From Martinezella dioscoreae (GTDB lineage Bacteria; Pseudomonadota; Alphaproteobacteria; Rhizobiales; Rhizobiaceae): 64,000 nt of DNA. The DNA lies in assembly GCF_009176305.1 (NCBI RefSeq), contig NZ_BLAJ01000011.1, forward strand, positions 58,446-122,445, given 5' to 3'. This document shows positions 8,395 through 18,431 of this stretch, piece after piece. The stretch's first letter is position 1; the number at the start of each line of letters is the position of its first letter. Below the pieces are notes generated by a model. The model was not told where the DNA came from and did no database searches. It worked only from the letters and a program-made list of their open reading frames with translations. The position numbers and the translations under genes are program-made.

Positions 8395-8943
8395 ATGCCT
8401 GTCGTACGCGGGAAGAATATCGAGCCGCTTTTCACTGCCGAGCAGATCGCGGAGCGCAATCATGCCCTGGCCAAGGAAATTGCCAGCGGGCCGACAAAGG
8501 ACCTCCTTGTCATCGCCATCCTCAAGGGCTCCTTCATCTTCGCAGCCGATTTGCTGCGGGCGCTGCATGAGACCGGGCTTGCCCCGGAGGTCGAGTTCAT
8601 CACGCTTTCGAGCTATGGCGCCGGCACGACATCGCAGGGCGTGCGCATCGTCAAGGACATCGACAGCGACGTTCGGGATCGCGACGTGCTGCTGATCGAC
8701 GACATTCTGGAATCGGGCCGCACGCTGCGTTTCGCCAAGGAGCTGCTCTACGAGCGTGGCGCCCGCAACGTCACGCTGGCCGTCCTGCTCGACAAGAGCG
8801 TCAAGCGCCAGGAAGAGCTGGAAGCCGATTATGTCGGCTTCGAATGCCCCGATTATTTCGTTGTCGGCTACGGCATGGATGTCGCCTACGCCTTCCGCGA
8901 ACTGCCCTTCGTCGGTGTCGTCACGGGCGACGCCGAGGCCTGA
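8395..8943 (+). CDS. hpt: Hypoxanthine phosphoribosyltransferase
   Basis: A purine salvage enzyme that joins hypoxanthine (or guanine) to PRPP, giving IMP or GMP. The 182-residue protein has the PPi-loop motif LKGSFIF (43-49), the purine-side SSYGAGTTSQG flexible loop (72-82), and the PRPP-binding signature VLLIDDILESGRT (98-110) with its two consecutive aspartates. The frame is open upstream to 8350, but homologues start near MPVVRGKNIEPLF, so the ATG at 8395 is used. The gene appears to be single, with a hairpin element in its leader. Confidence 0.9.
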   Translation: MPVVRGKNIEPLFTAEQIAERNHALAKEIASGPTKDLLVIAILKGSFIFAADLLRALHETGLAPEVEFITLSSYGAGTTSQGVRIVKDIDSDVRDRDVLLIDDILESGRTLRFAKELLYERGARNVTLAVLLDKSVKRQEELEADYVGFECPDYFVVGYGMDVAYAFRELPFVGVVTGDAEA

Positions 8944-9102
8944 TCTTAAGTTAATGCCGGCGGCTTGTCCGCCTGTCCCATTCTGCTCCGGCGATGACGA
9001 ACCGTTAACCACGGAGCTTGATCGCCTGTCGGCCGTTTACCTATCGCAAACGGAATTCTGGTGATTTCGGTCGCGGAACATGACGGACCAGGAGCACGGA
9101 CC

Positions 9103-9462
9103 ATGGCAAAAATTCTGATCACGGAAGACGAAGATTCACTTCGCACCTTCGTCGCCCGCGCGCTGCGCTTGGACGGTCACGAGACCGAAGAGGCGGCCGA
9201 CGGAGCGGAAGGCTTAGAAAAGCTGAAAGAGGGCGGCTACGATCTCCTGTTGTCGGATATCCGCATGCCCGTGATGGATGGCATCGAGCTTGCCCATCAG
9301 GCCCATTCAACCTGCCCGGGCATGAAGATCCTGCTGATGACCGGCTATGCCGAGCAGCGCGAGCGCGCCGACGACCTCATGGAAAAGATCGTCGACGTCG
9401 TTGCCAAGCCCTTCGCGCTGCCAGACATCCGCAAGGCTGTTGCCCGGGCCTTGGCTGCCTGA
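9103..9462 (+). CDS. cpdR: CpdR-type single-domain response regulator
   Basis: A 119-residue stand-alone receiver domain with acidic pocket ED (8-9), phosphoacceptor Asp52 in LLLSDIRMPVMDG, conserved Thr in LLMTGYAEQ and Lys in VAKPFALPDI. Sequence and length match CpdR, which acts below the CckA-ChpT phosphorelay in alphaproteobacteria and controls polar placement and substrate delivery of ClpXP. The C-terminus ends in two alanines, as in Caulobacter CpdR. ATG 9103 is preferred over GTG 9061 because of GGAGCACGG just upstream. TTAACC at 9005-9010 is a possible CtrA half-site. Confidence 0.88.
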   Translation: MAKILITEDEDSLRTFVARALRLDGHETEEAADGAEGLEKLKEGGYDLLLSDIRMPVMDGIELAHQAHSTCPGMKILLMTGYAEQRERADDLMEKIVDVVAKPFALPDIRKAVARALAA

Positions 9463-9536
9463 CATTGGCCGTTGACCAGCGCGGGTAGGCCTCGTGCTGG
9501 CTCCATTTTCGTCATCGCAATAGGCTTAAAGCGGCC

Positions 9537-12284
9537 TTACTGACCCAGATTCAGCAAACGTTCCAGATAGCGCCGTTCTTCGCTGAGCGATGGATTGTTG
9601 CTCAGCCGCTCGCGAATGGCGTCGAGGATTTGGCGGGCGCGCTCTGCGTTGATGATGTCTGGCACCATGTTGTCGTTGGGGTTGTCAGAGAAACCGCCGT
9701 CATTGCGTGACCGGCCGAGCGGGTCGCGGCCGTTTTGACCGCCTTGGCCCATCTGTCCCGGCATCTGGCCTTGACCTTGCCCCTGACCTTGACCCTGCTG
9801 CATCTGGGCCATGAGCTGGTTCATCATCTCGCGAGTGCCCTTGCGCAGGGCATCCAGCGCGCGCCCCTGACCCTGAACGGCGCCTTCGCCATTGCCCTCG
9901 GCAAGCTGACCGGACGCGCCCTTCATTTCCTGCTGCGCCTTGCCGTAATTCTGGTTCGGCTTCATGCCGAGCGAGCCGAGGTCTTTCTGCAGTTCGCCGA
10001 GCTGCTTGCCGAGATCCTCCTGCTGCTGTCGCAGCTGCTTCAGCGCGTCGCGCAGCTGATCGGCCGTCATGCCATCAGTGGGGTCCTTGCCCTTCTGATC
10101 CTGCTGGTTCTGGCCTTGCTGCTGATCCTGCTGGCCCTGATTGCGCTGGCCCATATCCGGACGCATCGGGTCGTTGAGGCGGGGCATGGGCTGATCCATC
10201 AAGCCATCGCCGTCCTCGTTGGAATCGCCGCGCTGCATGCGGTCGCGCATGGCCTGATCGAGCTTGAAGGTCTGATCCATCAGCTTTTGCTGGTCGCGCA
10301 TGATGCGGCCGAGCTTGTCCATCTGCTCGCGCATCTTGTCGTTGGCCTGGTTCTGCTGCTGCCCCGGCTGGGGCTTGCCGGCCTGCAGGCTGTTCATGAG
10401 CTGCTGCAGTTCGGAAAGCATCTGCTGTGCGGCCTGGCGATTGCCGGAGCGGGCGAGATTCTCGATCTGATCCATCATGCGCTGCAGGTCCTGCTGGCGC
10501 AGGATATTGGCGGAGCGCTGGTTCGGCTGGGCCGGCATGTTGCGCATGCGCTCGGCCAGCTCCTTCATATAGGCGTCCATCGCCTTGCGCAGCTCGTCGG
10601 TCAGCTTCTTGATCTCGGCGTCGGGGGCGTTGCGCTGCAGGGCGTCGGAAAGCTTCTGCTGGGCGTCGCGCAAGGCCTTTTCCGCATCGGTCAGCTGTGC
10701 GTCCTCCATGCCGAGCGCGATCTGCCAGAGATAATCGGCGGTATCCTTCAGGGATGCCTCGTTGCTCGCGAGCTTCATCCGAGTCAGGGCGGACTTGATG
10801 GCGAGATAATTGCCGAGATCGGGGATTGTCTCTTCGGGCCGTATGGTCAGCGATTTGTTGAGCTCGATCGCTTCCGGCATCTTCCGCGTGTCGAGCGCGA
10901 AGACCTGGCGTTCTTCGGCCACGGCTGCGGCAAGCGGCTGGCTGAAATTGCGTGACGGTAATACCATCTCGTAGGGAGAGCTGCGGCCGGTCTGGCCGGC
11001 ACCGTCCTTGGCGACGAGGGTGATGCGGACGCGCTTGCCGGCAAGCGGATCCTGCGTCAGATCGTGGCTCGCCAGACCCTTGCCATTGCGGCGGTCGCGA
11101 CGCGGAAGTTCCAGCTTGTATTCGGGCAAGCCGTATAGGGGTTTGGCAGCCGGATCGGATTCCACCGGCACGATCTCGGCATGGGCTTCCTCGACGCCGT
11201 AGTCATCCTTGACCTTGAAGCCGAGTTCCAATGCGCCGCTCGCCGTCGCGTGCGGAATGCCGTCGAAGGTGATCTCCGGCGGCTTGTCGACGACCACATT
11301 GAAGGACCAGGACTTGCCGTTGACGGTCAGCTCGCCGCCCTTTTCAAGCTTGAGAACATGGGTGCGGGCAACCATTCCGTCCGCGGCCGGAATATTGCCG
11401 GTGCCGTTCGCTGCCGGTGGTACGGCAGGAGGCGTTGCAGGCTTTGCGCCAGCGGGGCCTTGCTTGTCAGCGTCAGCGGCTTGCTCGGGAATTTCGACGC
11501 CCTTTTCGGCGCCAGCTGCCTGGAACAGCACTTTCTCATCCGTCGCAGCACCCGAAACACGCACAGTGAGTTCGGAGAATTGCGGCACGTTCAGGCTATT
11601 GCCGGCATTGTCGACATTGCCCGTCAGATAGACGGGCGCTTCGCCGGTGTAATAGGGCGGGGTAACCCAGGCATCGACACGGACATCCGGGTTGCCCGAT
11701 GTCGAGCTTGATGCCGTGAAGGCATCACCGAGCGAGCCGCCACTATTGGACATGGAAAAGCTGAAGGCTGTTACCAGCAGCAAGGCCGGGACTGCGCGCA
11801 ATGCGAAGCGGTCGTAGCGGGTGATATCCGGCCTCGGCAGGCCCGCATCCAAGGCGGCGATGCGTTCGGCCATACGCGTCTGGTGCTCGCGCCAGAGCGC
11901 GCGCGCAAAGGGGCTATCGAGCGCCGGCTCTTCTTCCTGCACCGTGACAGGCTGGTGGGCGAGACCGTTGCGCTCCTCCAGCAGCCGGTCCGCCTCGACG
12001 GTGTTCGGCCAGCGCAGGCGGCGCAGCGGATAGAGGGAGATGGCGAAGCCGACCGCGAAAACGGCAAGCAGCAGAAAGCGCAGGACATCCGGCGCAATGC
12101 GGAAAATGCCGAACCAGGCGACGGACAGGAAAAGAGCCAGAATGGATGCCGGCAACAGCAGCCGTGGCAGAAGCTGCTCGCTGGCGAGCACCAGCTGCGC
12201 AAAGAGACGCTTGACCGCAACCATGCGCGCCAGCGCCGGACGGGTGGCGAAAGCGCCCTTCTTAGGGTTGCTGGGGCTGGTCAT
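9537..12284 (-). CDS. TIGR02302/DUF4175 family large membrane protein
   Basis: A 915-residue protein of unknown function found in alphaproteobacteria. It has two N-terminal membrane helices (about 40-61 and 67-85) and a third near 160-177. A long periplasmic region follows, containing a Pro/Ala linker, and then a coiled-coil, Gln- and Gly-rich C-terminal third (about 620-860). Repeats such as GQGQGQGQ and QQNQ dominate that part. ATG 12284 is preferred to an in-frame ATG at 12326 because GGGAGAAG lies 9 nt upstream and the longer form would run into a repeat. lysA lies upstream on the same strand. The topology suggests an envelope-associated scaffold; no enzymatic motif was seen. Confidence 0.82.
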   Translation of the reverse strand: MTSPSNPKKGAFATRPALARMVAVKRLFAQLVLASEQLLPRLLLPASILALFLSVAWFGIFRIAPDVLRFLLLAVFAVGFAISLYPLRRLRWPNTVEADRLLEERNGLAHQPVTVQEEEPALDSPFARALWREHQTRMAERIAALDAGLPRPDITRYDRFALRAVPALLLVTAFSFSMSNSGGSLGDAFTASSSTSGNPDVRVDAWVTPPYYTGEAPVYLTGNVDNAGNSLNVPQFSELTVRVSGAATDEKVLFQAAGAEKGVEIPEQAADADKQGPAGAKPATPPAVPPAANGTGNIPAADGMVARTHVLKLEKGGELTVNGKSWSFNVVVDKPPEITFDGIPHATASGALELGFKVKDDYGVEEAHAEIVPVESDPAAKPLYGLPEYKLELPRRDRRNGKGLASHDLTQDPLAGKRVRITLVAKDGAGQTGRSSPYEMVLPSRNFSQPLAAAVAEERQVFALDTRKMPEAIELNKSLTIRPEETIPDLGNYLAIKSALTRMKLASNEASLKDTADYLWQIALGMEDAQLTDAEKALRDAQQKLSDALQRNAPDAEIKKLTDELRKAMDAYMKELAERMRNMPAQPNQRSANILRQQDLQRMMDQIENLARSGNRQAAQQMLSELQQLMNSLQAGKPQPGQQQNQANDKMREQMDKLGRIMRDQQKLMDQTFKLDQAMRDRMQRGDSNEDGDGLMDQPMPRLNDPMRPDMGQRNQGQQDQQQGQNQQDQKGKDPTDGMTADQLRDALKQLRQQQEDLGKQLGELQKDLGSLGMKPNQNYGKAQQEMKGASGQLAEGNGEGAVQGQGRALDALRKGTREMMNQLMAQMQQGQGQGQGQGQMPGQMGQGGQNGRDPLGRSRNDGGFSDNPNDNMVPDIINAERARQILDAIRERLSNNPSLSEERRYLERLLNLGQ

Positions 12285-12319
12285 CGGTCCGGTCTTCTCC
12301 CGATCTGACGTTGATGGCC

Positions 12320-12369
12320 AGAGCATGATGCCGAAAAGTGTAAGCGGTTTTCGGACGGCGTCATGCTCT
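12320..12369 (+). repeat. Dispersed hairpin repeat, unit A
   Basis: Arms AGAGCATGATG (from 12320) and TCATGCTCT (ending 12369) enclose the core CCGAAAAGTGTAAGCGGTTT. Nearly the same unit occurs in reverse orientation at 42155-42203. A related core, GAAAAGTG..AGCGGTTT, is found in the repeats at 20023, 45748 and 47062. Confidence 0.8.
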
Positions 12370-12381
12370 ACTTCCCTGATT

Positions 12382-12433
12382 CTAGAGCGGATTCAGAGTT
12401 TCGATCGATTCGATCCAAAATCATCCGCTCTAG
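12382..12433 (+). repeat. Dispersed hairpin repeat, unit B
   Basis: Arms CTAGAGCGGAT (12382-12392) and ATCCGCTCTAG (12423-12433) are perfect inverted repeats. The counterpart on the opposite strand at 42091-42143 keeps the GAGCGGATTCAGA and AAAATCATCCG segments. It lies 12 bp after unit A, as part of one composite element. Confidence 0.8.
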
Positions 12434-12632
12434 TGGCCCGTTGGGATGGGGCGGCGTCCCACACACTCGCGCACGCGGCGCCCGGCGAGACGCCATTCAA
12501 TCAAAGATAACATTCTTTGTGGCGAAGACGAGGGCAACGGGCGCAAAAGGCTGTTTTTTCACCGCACTTCGCCGAAACGTGATCGGGCAAAGCAGCTTTT
12601 GCGGTCCTGCCCGAAATTGCCGATGAAGCCGA

Positions 12633-13904
<1,272 letters not shown>

Positions 13905-13917
13905 GGTCGTTGCCCAA

Positions 13918-14112
13918 TCAGAGAAGCGGATCGAGGAAGAACTTCTTGTCCTCCGTACCCGGCTCCTTCGTCGGCTTGGAGACGTCGCCGCCTTTGGTCG
14001 CATGAGCACTCGGCGGATCGAGAGGGCCTTTGCGGCCGCATCCGACAACGGCAAGGCCGACGACCGAAAGCACGACGGTCAGGCGGATGATGTGCGGCAT
14101 GTTGATCTGCAT
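13918..14112 (-). CDS. lptM: LptM-like small lipoprotein
   Basis: A 64-residue lipoprotein with a signal peptide and lipobox VVGCG (lipidated Cys25), followed immediately by GRKGPLDPP. That short motif is the hallmark of LptM (YifL), which helps the LPS transport protein LptD mature in enterobacteria. The rest is a low-complexity Lys/Pro/Ser tail ending KKFFLDPLL. ATG 14112 is chosen because AGAGGA precedes it by 6 nt; the longer frame (14133) would begin inside this ribosome site. It is located between argH and lysA, as in many Proteobacteria. Confidence 0.82.
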   Translation of the reverse strand: MQINMPHIIRLTVVLSVVGLAVVGCGRKGPLDPPSAHATKGGDVSKPTKEPGTEDKKFFLDPLL

Positions 14113-14211
14113 CGAAATCCTCTTGGGCGGCAAACGCGGAAGTCACTCTTCTTAGCGAAGTTTCCAGGTCTTGTGCACCCTGATTGTTGGTTGCGACTTT
14201 CGGCGATTTTC

Positions 14212-15612
14212 TCAGTTGCGAGCGCGCCAGAAGGCGATCTGTTTACGCACTTCCGAAGGCGCCGTGCCGCCAAAACTCTTGCGGCTGGCAACCGAGGCTT
14301 CGACCGTCAGGACATCGAAGATCTTGTCGGTGATATCCGGATGGATCGCTTGCAGGTCCGCAAGCGAGAGCTCAGCCAGCTCGCAGGATTTGCTTTCGGC
14401 AAGCGCCACGGCGCGGCCCGTCACGTGGTGGGCATCGCGGAAAGGCAGGCCTGCTTCGCGCACCAGCCAGTCGGCGAGATCGGTGGCGGTGGAATAGCCG
14501 GAGCCAGCGGCGGCCTTCATGCGGGCGGTGTTGATCGTCATGTCGCGCATCATGCCGGTCATGGCGGCAATGGCCAGTTCCAGGCTTTCGGCCGCATCGA
14601 AGACCTGTTCCTTGTCTTCCTGCATGTCCTTGGAATAGGCGAGCGGCAGGCCCTTCATGATCGTCAGCAGTGCCACCAGCGAGCCGTTGATGCGGCCGGT
14701 CTTGGCGCGCACCAGCTCGGCCGCATCCGGGTTCTTCTTCTGCGGCATGATGGAAGAGCCGGTGGAGAAGGCGTCGGAGAGGCGCACGAAGCCGAATTGC
14801 GGCGTCGACCAGATGACGATCTCTTCGGCAAGCCGCGACAGATGCATGCCGGCGATCGCTGCGATTGACAGGAATTCAAGGGCAAAGTCGCGGTCGGAGA
14901 CGGTATCGATCGAATTGCGGGTTGGCTCGCGGAAGCCGAGCGCCTTGGCCGTCATGTGGCGGTCGATCGGGAATCCCGTGCCGGCAAGGGCAGCCGCGCC
15001 GATCGGCGATTCATCCATATGTTCGATGGCGTGGCGCACGCGCGAGCGGTCACGGCCGAACATTTCGACATAGGCCATGCAATGATGACCGAAAGTGACG
15101 GGCTGTGCCGTCTGCAGATGGGTGAAACCAGGCATGACGGTTTCGGCATGTTCCTCGGCGCGATCAAGGAAAGCTGCGATCAGATCGGTCAGCGCCTGTT
15201 CGCACTTCTGCAGCTCTTCCTTAACCCAGAGGCGAAAATCAAGCGCCACCTGATCGTTGCGCGAGCGGGCGGTGTGCAGGCGGCCGGCGGCCGGGCCGAT
15301 CAAGGTCGCAAGCCGCGCCTCGACATTCATATGGATGTCTTCGAGGCGGCGCGAAAACTCGAAATTGCCGCTTTCAATCTCTGACAGGATCGTGTTCAAC
15401 CCGTGAACGATCTTGTCTTTATCCTCGGTTGAAATGATGCCTTGATTGGCGAGCATGCTCGCATGCGCGATTGAGCCGCGGATATCCTGAGCAAACAGCT
15501 TCTTGTCGAAATCGATCGAGGCATTTATCTCCTCCATGATTGCCGCGGGGCCGGAAGCGAAACGCCCGCCCCACATCTGGTTGGAGGATTTGGTGTCCGT
15601 GCCGTCAGTCAT
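14212..15612 (-). CDS. argH: Argininosuccinate lyase
   Basis: Catalyses the last arginine biosynthesis step, splitting argininosuccinate to arginine and fumarate. The 466-residue protein belongs to the fumarase/aspartase superfamily. LHTARSRNDQVALD forms part of the active site, His175 lies in MPGFTHLQTAQP, and the signature GSSIMPQKKNP (about 285-295) carries the catalytic serine. ATG 15612 (MTDGTDTKS) is preferred because AGGTGG precedes it; the open frame continues to 15645 into the tlpA leader. It is divergent from tlpA with a 23-bp gap, so the two promoters and leaders must overlap the opposite genes or be very compact. Confidence 0.94.
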   Translation of the reverse strand: MTDGTDTKSSNQMWGGRFASGPAAIMEEINASIDFDKKLFAQDIRGSIAHASMLANQGIISTEDKDKIVHGLNTILSEIESGNFEFSRRLEDIHMNVEARLATLIGPAAGRLHTARSRNDQVALDFRLWVKEELQKCEQALTDLIAAFLDRAEEHAETVMPGFTHLQTAQPVTFGHHCMAYVEMFGRDRSRVRHAIEHMDESPIGAAALAGTGFPIDRHMTAKALGFREPTRNSIDTVSDRDFALEFLSIAAIAGMHLSRLAEEIVIWSTPQFGFVRLSDAFSTGSSIMPQKKNPDAAELVRAKTGRINGSLVALLTIMKGLPLAYSKDMQEDKEQVFDAAESLELAIAAMTGMMRDMTINTARMKAAAGSGYSTATDLADWLVREAGLPFRDAHHVTGRAVALAESKSCELAELSLADLQAIHPDITDKIFDVLTVEASVASRKSFGGTAPSEVRKQIAFWRARN

Positions 15613-15635
15613 GAGATGCCCACCTGGAGAATGAA

Positions 15636-16301
15636 ATGACAGCAAAGAAGCCGTTCGGTCTGCCGTCCATGAAACTCGTTATGCTTGCTGCCGTCGCCGG
15701 GGTTATTGCCGGTGCGGCAGCGGTATACGTGAAGGAGGCGGGGTATGGCAATGGCATTGGTGAAACGGCTTCGGCCGATCAATGCGGGTCGGCCAGAGAT
15801 CGCGCCGCTGCCCTGACGCCTTTCACCAAGGGCCAGGTCGCCGCCATGAGCGTGCCGCCGGCGCCGATCTCGCTTCAGGGTGTTTCCTTCAAGGGGGCAG
15901 AGGGACAGCCGCTGTCGATCGGCAGTTTCGCCGGCAAGACCGTGCTCTTGAATGTCTGGGCGACATGGTGCGTGCCGTGCCGCGAGGAAATGCCGGCACT
16001 GAACGCGCTCGAGAAGAGCGCCGGCAGCGACAAGTTCGAAGTGGTTGCCGTCAATATCGATACGGGCGACGACGAAAAGACCAAGGCCTTCCGCACAGAA
16101 TATGCGATCGACAAGCTCGGCTATTACCGGGACAACACTATGGGCGTGTTCAACGTGCTGAAGAAGCAGGGCCTTGCCTTTGGTTTGCCGGTGACGCTGC
16201 TCATCGACGACAAGGGCTGCCTGCTGTCGGCCATGAACGGACCGGCGGCTTGGGATAGCGAGGATGCCAAGAACCTGGTGAAGGCTGCGGCGGGTATTTG
16301 A
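15636..16301 (+). CDS. tlpA: TlpA-type membrane-anchored thiol:disulfide oxidoreductase
   Basis: A periplasm-facing thioredoxin-like reductase; in Bradyrhizobium TlpA reduces copper-site cysteines during cytochrome oxidase assembly. The 221-residue protein has an uncleaved-looking N-terminal membrane anchor (about 12-33) and an AhpC/TSA-redoxin domain with active site WCVPC (111-115). The cis-proline loop FGLPVTLLI follows near residue 185. GGAGAATGAA precedes the ATG. Divergent argH lies 23 bp away, and the 3' end is followed by a facing pair of GC-rich repeats before hbdA. Confidence 0.88.
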   Translation: MTAKKPFGLPSMKLVMLAAVAGVIAGAAAVYVKEAGYGNGIGETASADQCGSARDRAAALTPFTKGQVAAMSVPPAPISLQGVSFKGAEGQPLSIGSFAGKTVLLNVWATWCVPCREEMPALNALEKSAGSDKFEVVAVNIDTGDDEKTKAFRTEYAIDKLGYYRDNTMGVFNVLKKQGLAFGLPVTLLIDDKGCLLSAMNGPAAWDSEDAKNLVKAAAGI

Positions 16302-16305
16302 TTTT

Positions 16306-16453
16306 CTCCTTCTCCCCTGGGGGAGAAGGTGCCCGGCAGGGCGGATGAGGGGGTGTGTCATAGCAAGCGCGTTGCTGGGTAAACAGTACCGTTTGCCGGT
16401 AACGCCCCCTCACCCCGCGCTGTCGCGCGACCCTCTCCCCAATGGGGCGAGGG
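16306..16453. repeat. Facing pair of GC-rich palindromic repeats
   Basis: The left unit (16306-16354) starts with the hairpin CCTTCTCCCC..GGGGAGAAGG and ends GCGGATGAGGGGG. The right unit (16403-16453) is a diverged inverted copy, CCCCCTCACCCC...CCCTCTCCCC...GGGGCGAGGG. They fill the space between convergent tlpA and hbdA. The units resemble those at 31263-31537. Confidence 0.75.
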
Positions 16454-16457
16454 TATC

Positions 16458-17336
16458 TTACCGCGTCGGAACCGGCGTTTCCCCGCGATAGTCGTAGAAG
16501 CCGCGGCCCGATTTGCGGCCGAGCCAGCCGGCTTCGACATATTTCACCAGCAGCGGGCAGGGACGATACTTGGAATCGGCGAGCCCGTCATGCAGCACCT
16601 GCATGATCGAGAGGCAGGTGTCGAGGCCGATGAAATCGGCAAGCTGCAGAGGCCCCATCGGGTGGTTCGCACCGAGCCGCATGGCGGTGTCGATGGCATC
16701 GACGGTGCCCACACCTTCATAGAGCGTGTAGATCGCCTCGTTGATCATCGGCAGCAGGATGCGGTTGACGATGAAGGCGGGGAAGTCTTCGGCGACGGTG
16801 ATCGTCTTTTCCAGCGAGGAGACGTAGTCCTTGGCAGCGGAGAAAGTCGATTCTTCGGTCGCGATGCCGCGTACCAGCTCCACGAGCTTCATGACCGGAA
16901 CCGGGTTCATGAAGTGGATGCCCATGAAGCGTTCGGGACGGTCGGTTGCGGAGGCAAGGCGGGTGATGGAGAGCGACGAGGTGTTCGTTGCGAGCAGCGC
17001 TTCGGGTTTCAGCACCGGACATACCTGCGCATAGATCTTGCGCTTGACGCTTTCGTCTTCCGTCGCCGCCTCGATGGCGAGATCGACCTGGGCGAGATCG
17101 TTGAGATCGGCCGAGCCGGTGATGCGGGAGAGCGCTGCCTTGCGCTCTTCGTCGGTTGTCTTGCCGGATGCGACCTGGCGGGCGAGATTGCCGTTGATGG
17201 TGGCAAGGCCGCTTTCGATGCGATCCTGCGAGAGATCGTAGATATGGACCTTGTAGCCGGCCATGGCGGACACATGGGCAATGCCGCAGCCCATCTGGCC
17301 CGCGCCGATAATACCGATCGTCTTCAGCGAACTCAT
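16458..17336 (-). CDS. hbdA: 3-hydroxybutyryl-CoA dehydrogenase
   Basis: Oxidises 3-hydroxyacyl-CoA with NAD. The 292-residue protein has the Rossmann motif GIIGAGQMGCGIA (8-20) and NTSSLSITRLA (118-128). The catalytic His141 is in GIHFMNPVPVMKLVEL, and the C-terminal dimerisation domain contains GANHPMGPLQLADFIGLD. GGGGAG six bases upstream supports ATG 17336 over a TTG two codons earlier. It follows etfB and etfA on the same strand, so electrons from acyl-CoA dehydrogenases (ETF) and the next beta-oxidation step are encoded together. The gap to etfA is 144 bp. Confidence 0.92.
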   Translation of the reverse strand: MSSLKTIGIIGAGQMGCGIAHVSAMAGYKVHIYDLSQDRIESGLATINGNLARQVASGKTTDEERKAALSRITGSADLNDLAQVDLAIEAATEDESVKRKIYAQVCPVLKPEALLATNTSSLSITRLASATDRPERFMGIHFMNPVPVMKLVELVRGIATEESTFSAAKDYVSSLEKTITVAEDFPAFIVNRILLPMINEAIYTLYEGVGTVDAIDTAMRLGANHPMGPLQLADFIGLDTCLSIMQVLHDGLADSKYRPCPLLVKYVEAGWLGRKSGRGFYDYRGETPVPTR

Positions 17337-17480
17337 TGCCAACTCCCCGGCGCGCTCCTGGCGATGCGCTATGCTTTTAATTCAAATTTGCCGGGCCATT
17401 TCTAGCCCGGCAAAGATTGATAGACCTATAAAAGACGATTTTCCAGTCTCTCGCAACTGCGAGAAACTCTATCGGCGCGA

Positions 17481-18410
17481 TCAGAGCGCCTTTTGCAATT
17501 CCGGCAGCGCTTCGAAGAGGTCGGCGACGAGGCCGTAGTCGGCGATCTGGAAGATCGGGGCTTCCTCGTCCTTGTTGATGGCGACGATGACCTTCGAATC
17601 CTTCATGCCGGCCAGATGCTGGATGGCGCCGGAAATGCCGCAGGCGATATAGAGCTGCGGTGCGACCACCTTGCCCGTCTGGCCGACCTGCCAGTCGTTC
17701 GGCGCATAGCCGGCATCGACGGCCGCGCGAGAGGCGCCGACGGCGGCACCGAGCTTGTCGGCAACCGGCAGGATGACTTCCCTGAACTTCTCCGCCGAGC
17801 CGAGTGCACGGCCACCCGAGATGATGATCTTGGCAGAGGTCAGTTCCGGACGATCAGACGTCGACAAGGCATCGCCGACGAAGGTGGAAAGGCCGGGATT
17901 GGCAGCTGCAGACACCGTCTCGATCGCGGCCGAGCCGCCTTCAGAGGCGGAGGCGAACGAGGCTGTGCGCACGGTGATGACTTTCTTCGCGTCGGTCGAC
18001 TGCACCGTCTGGATGGCGTTGCCGGCATAGATCGGCCGCTTGAACGTGTCGGCGGAAACCACTTCGATGATTTCCGAGACCTGGGCGACATCGAGCAGGG
18101 CGGCAACGCGCGGCAGCACGTTCTTGCCGACCGAAGTGGCCGCGCCGATGATCACGTCATAGGAGCCGGAAAGCGATACGATCAGGGCCGCCAGCGGTTC
18201 CGCCAGATTGTTGGCAAGGCTTGCATCTTCGGCAACCAGCACCTTCGAGACACCGGCAAGCTTTGCCGCCTGTTCCGCTGCAGCCTTGGCGCCTGCGCCG
18301 GCGACCAGCATATGAATGTCGCCGGCGATCTTTGTGGCAGCCGTCAACGCCTTAGCGGTCTGGTCGGAGAGGTGGGCATTGTCGTGATCAGCCAGAAGAA
18401 GAATGGCCAT
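17481..18410 (-). CDS. etfA: Electron transfer flavoprotein alpha subunit
   Basis: The FAD-binding subunit of the ETF heterodimer, which passes electrons from acyl-CoA and related dehydrogenases to ETF-ubiquinone oxidoreductase. The 309-residue protein has the N-terminal ETF alpha/beta domain and a C-terminal FAD domain. Recognisable blocks are SGGRALGSAEKF, VGASRAAVDAGYAPNDWQVG, QTGKVVAPQLYIACGISGAIQH and AINKDEEAPIFQIADYGLV. It lies 21 bp downstream of etfB, in an etfB-etfA-hbdA run. Confidence 0.95.
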   Translation of the reverse strand: MAILLLADHDNAHLSDQTAKALTAATKIAGDIHMLVAGAGAKAAAEQAAKLAGVSKVLVAEDASLANNLAEPLAALIVSLSGSYDVIIGAATSVGKNVLPRVAALLDVAQVSEIIEVVSADTFKRPIYAGNAIQTVQSTDAKKVITVRTASFASASEGGSAAIETVSAAANPGLSTFVGDALSTSDRPELTSAKIIISGGRALGSAEKFREVILPVADKLGAAVGASRAAVDAGYAPNDWQVGQTGKVVAPQLYIACGISGAIQHLAGMKDSKVIVAINKDEEAPIFQIADYGLVADLFEALPELQKAL

Positions 18411-18431
18411 GGGTCTTATCCTTTCCTATCC

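Larger units (their letters stand above)
12285..12632. other. Gene-free stretch between the DUF4175 gene and lysA
   Basis: A 348-bp gap that holds the composite hairpin repeat at 12320-12433. From 12434 to 12632 I see no ORF with coding character and no clear terminator. The promoter for the DUF4175 gene may lie here, but the repeat occupies its proximal part. Confidence 0.5.

Noticed and set aside
9735..10955. 406-codon Leu/Ala-rich frame opposite the DUF4175 gene
   Set aside because: Looks like a membrane protein only because CAG/GGC-rich repeats read as Leu/Ala on the other strand.
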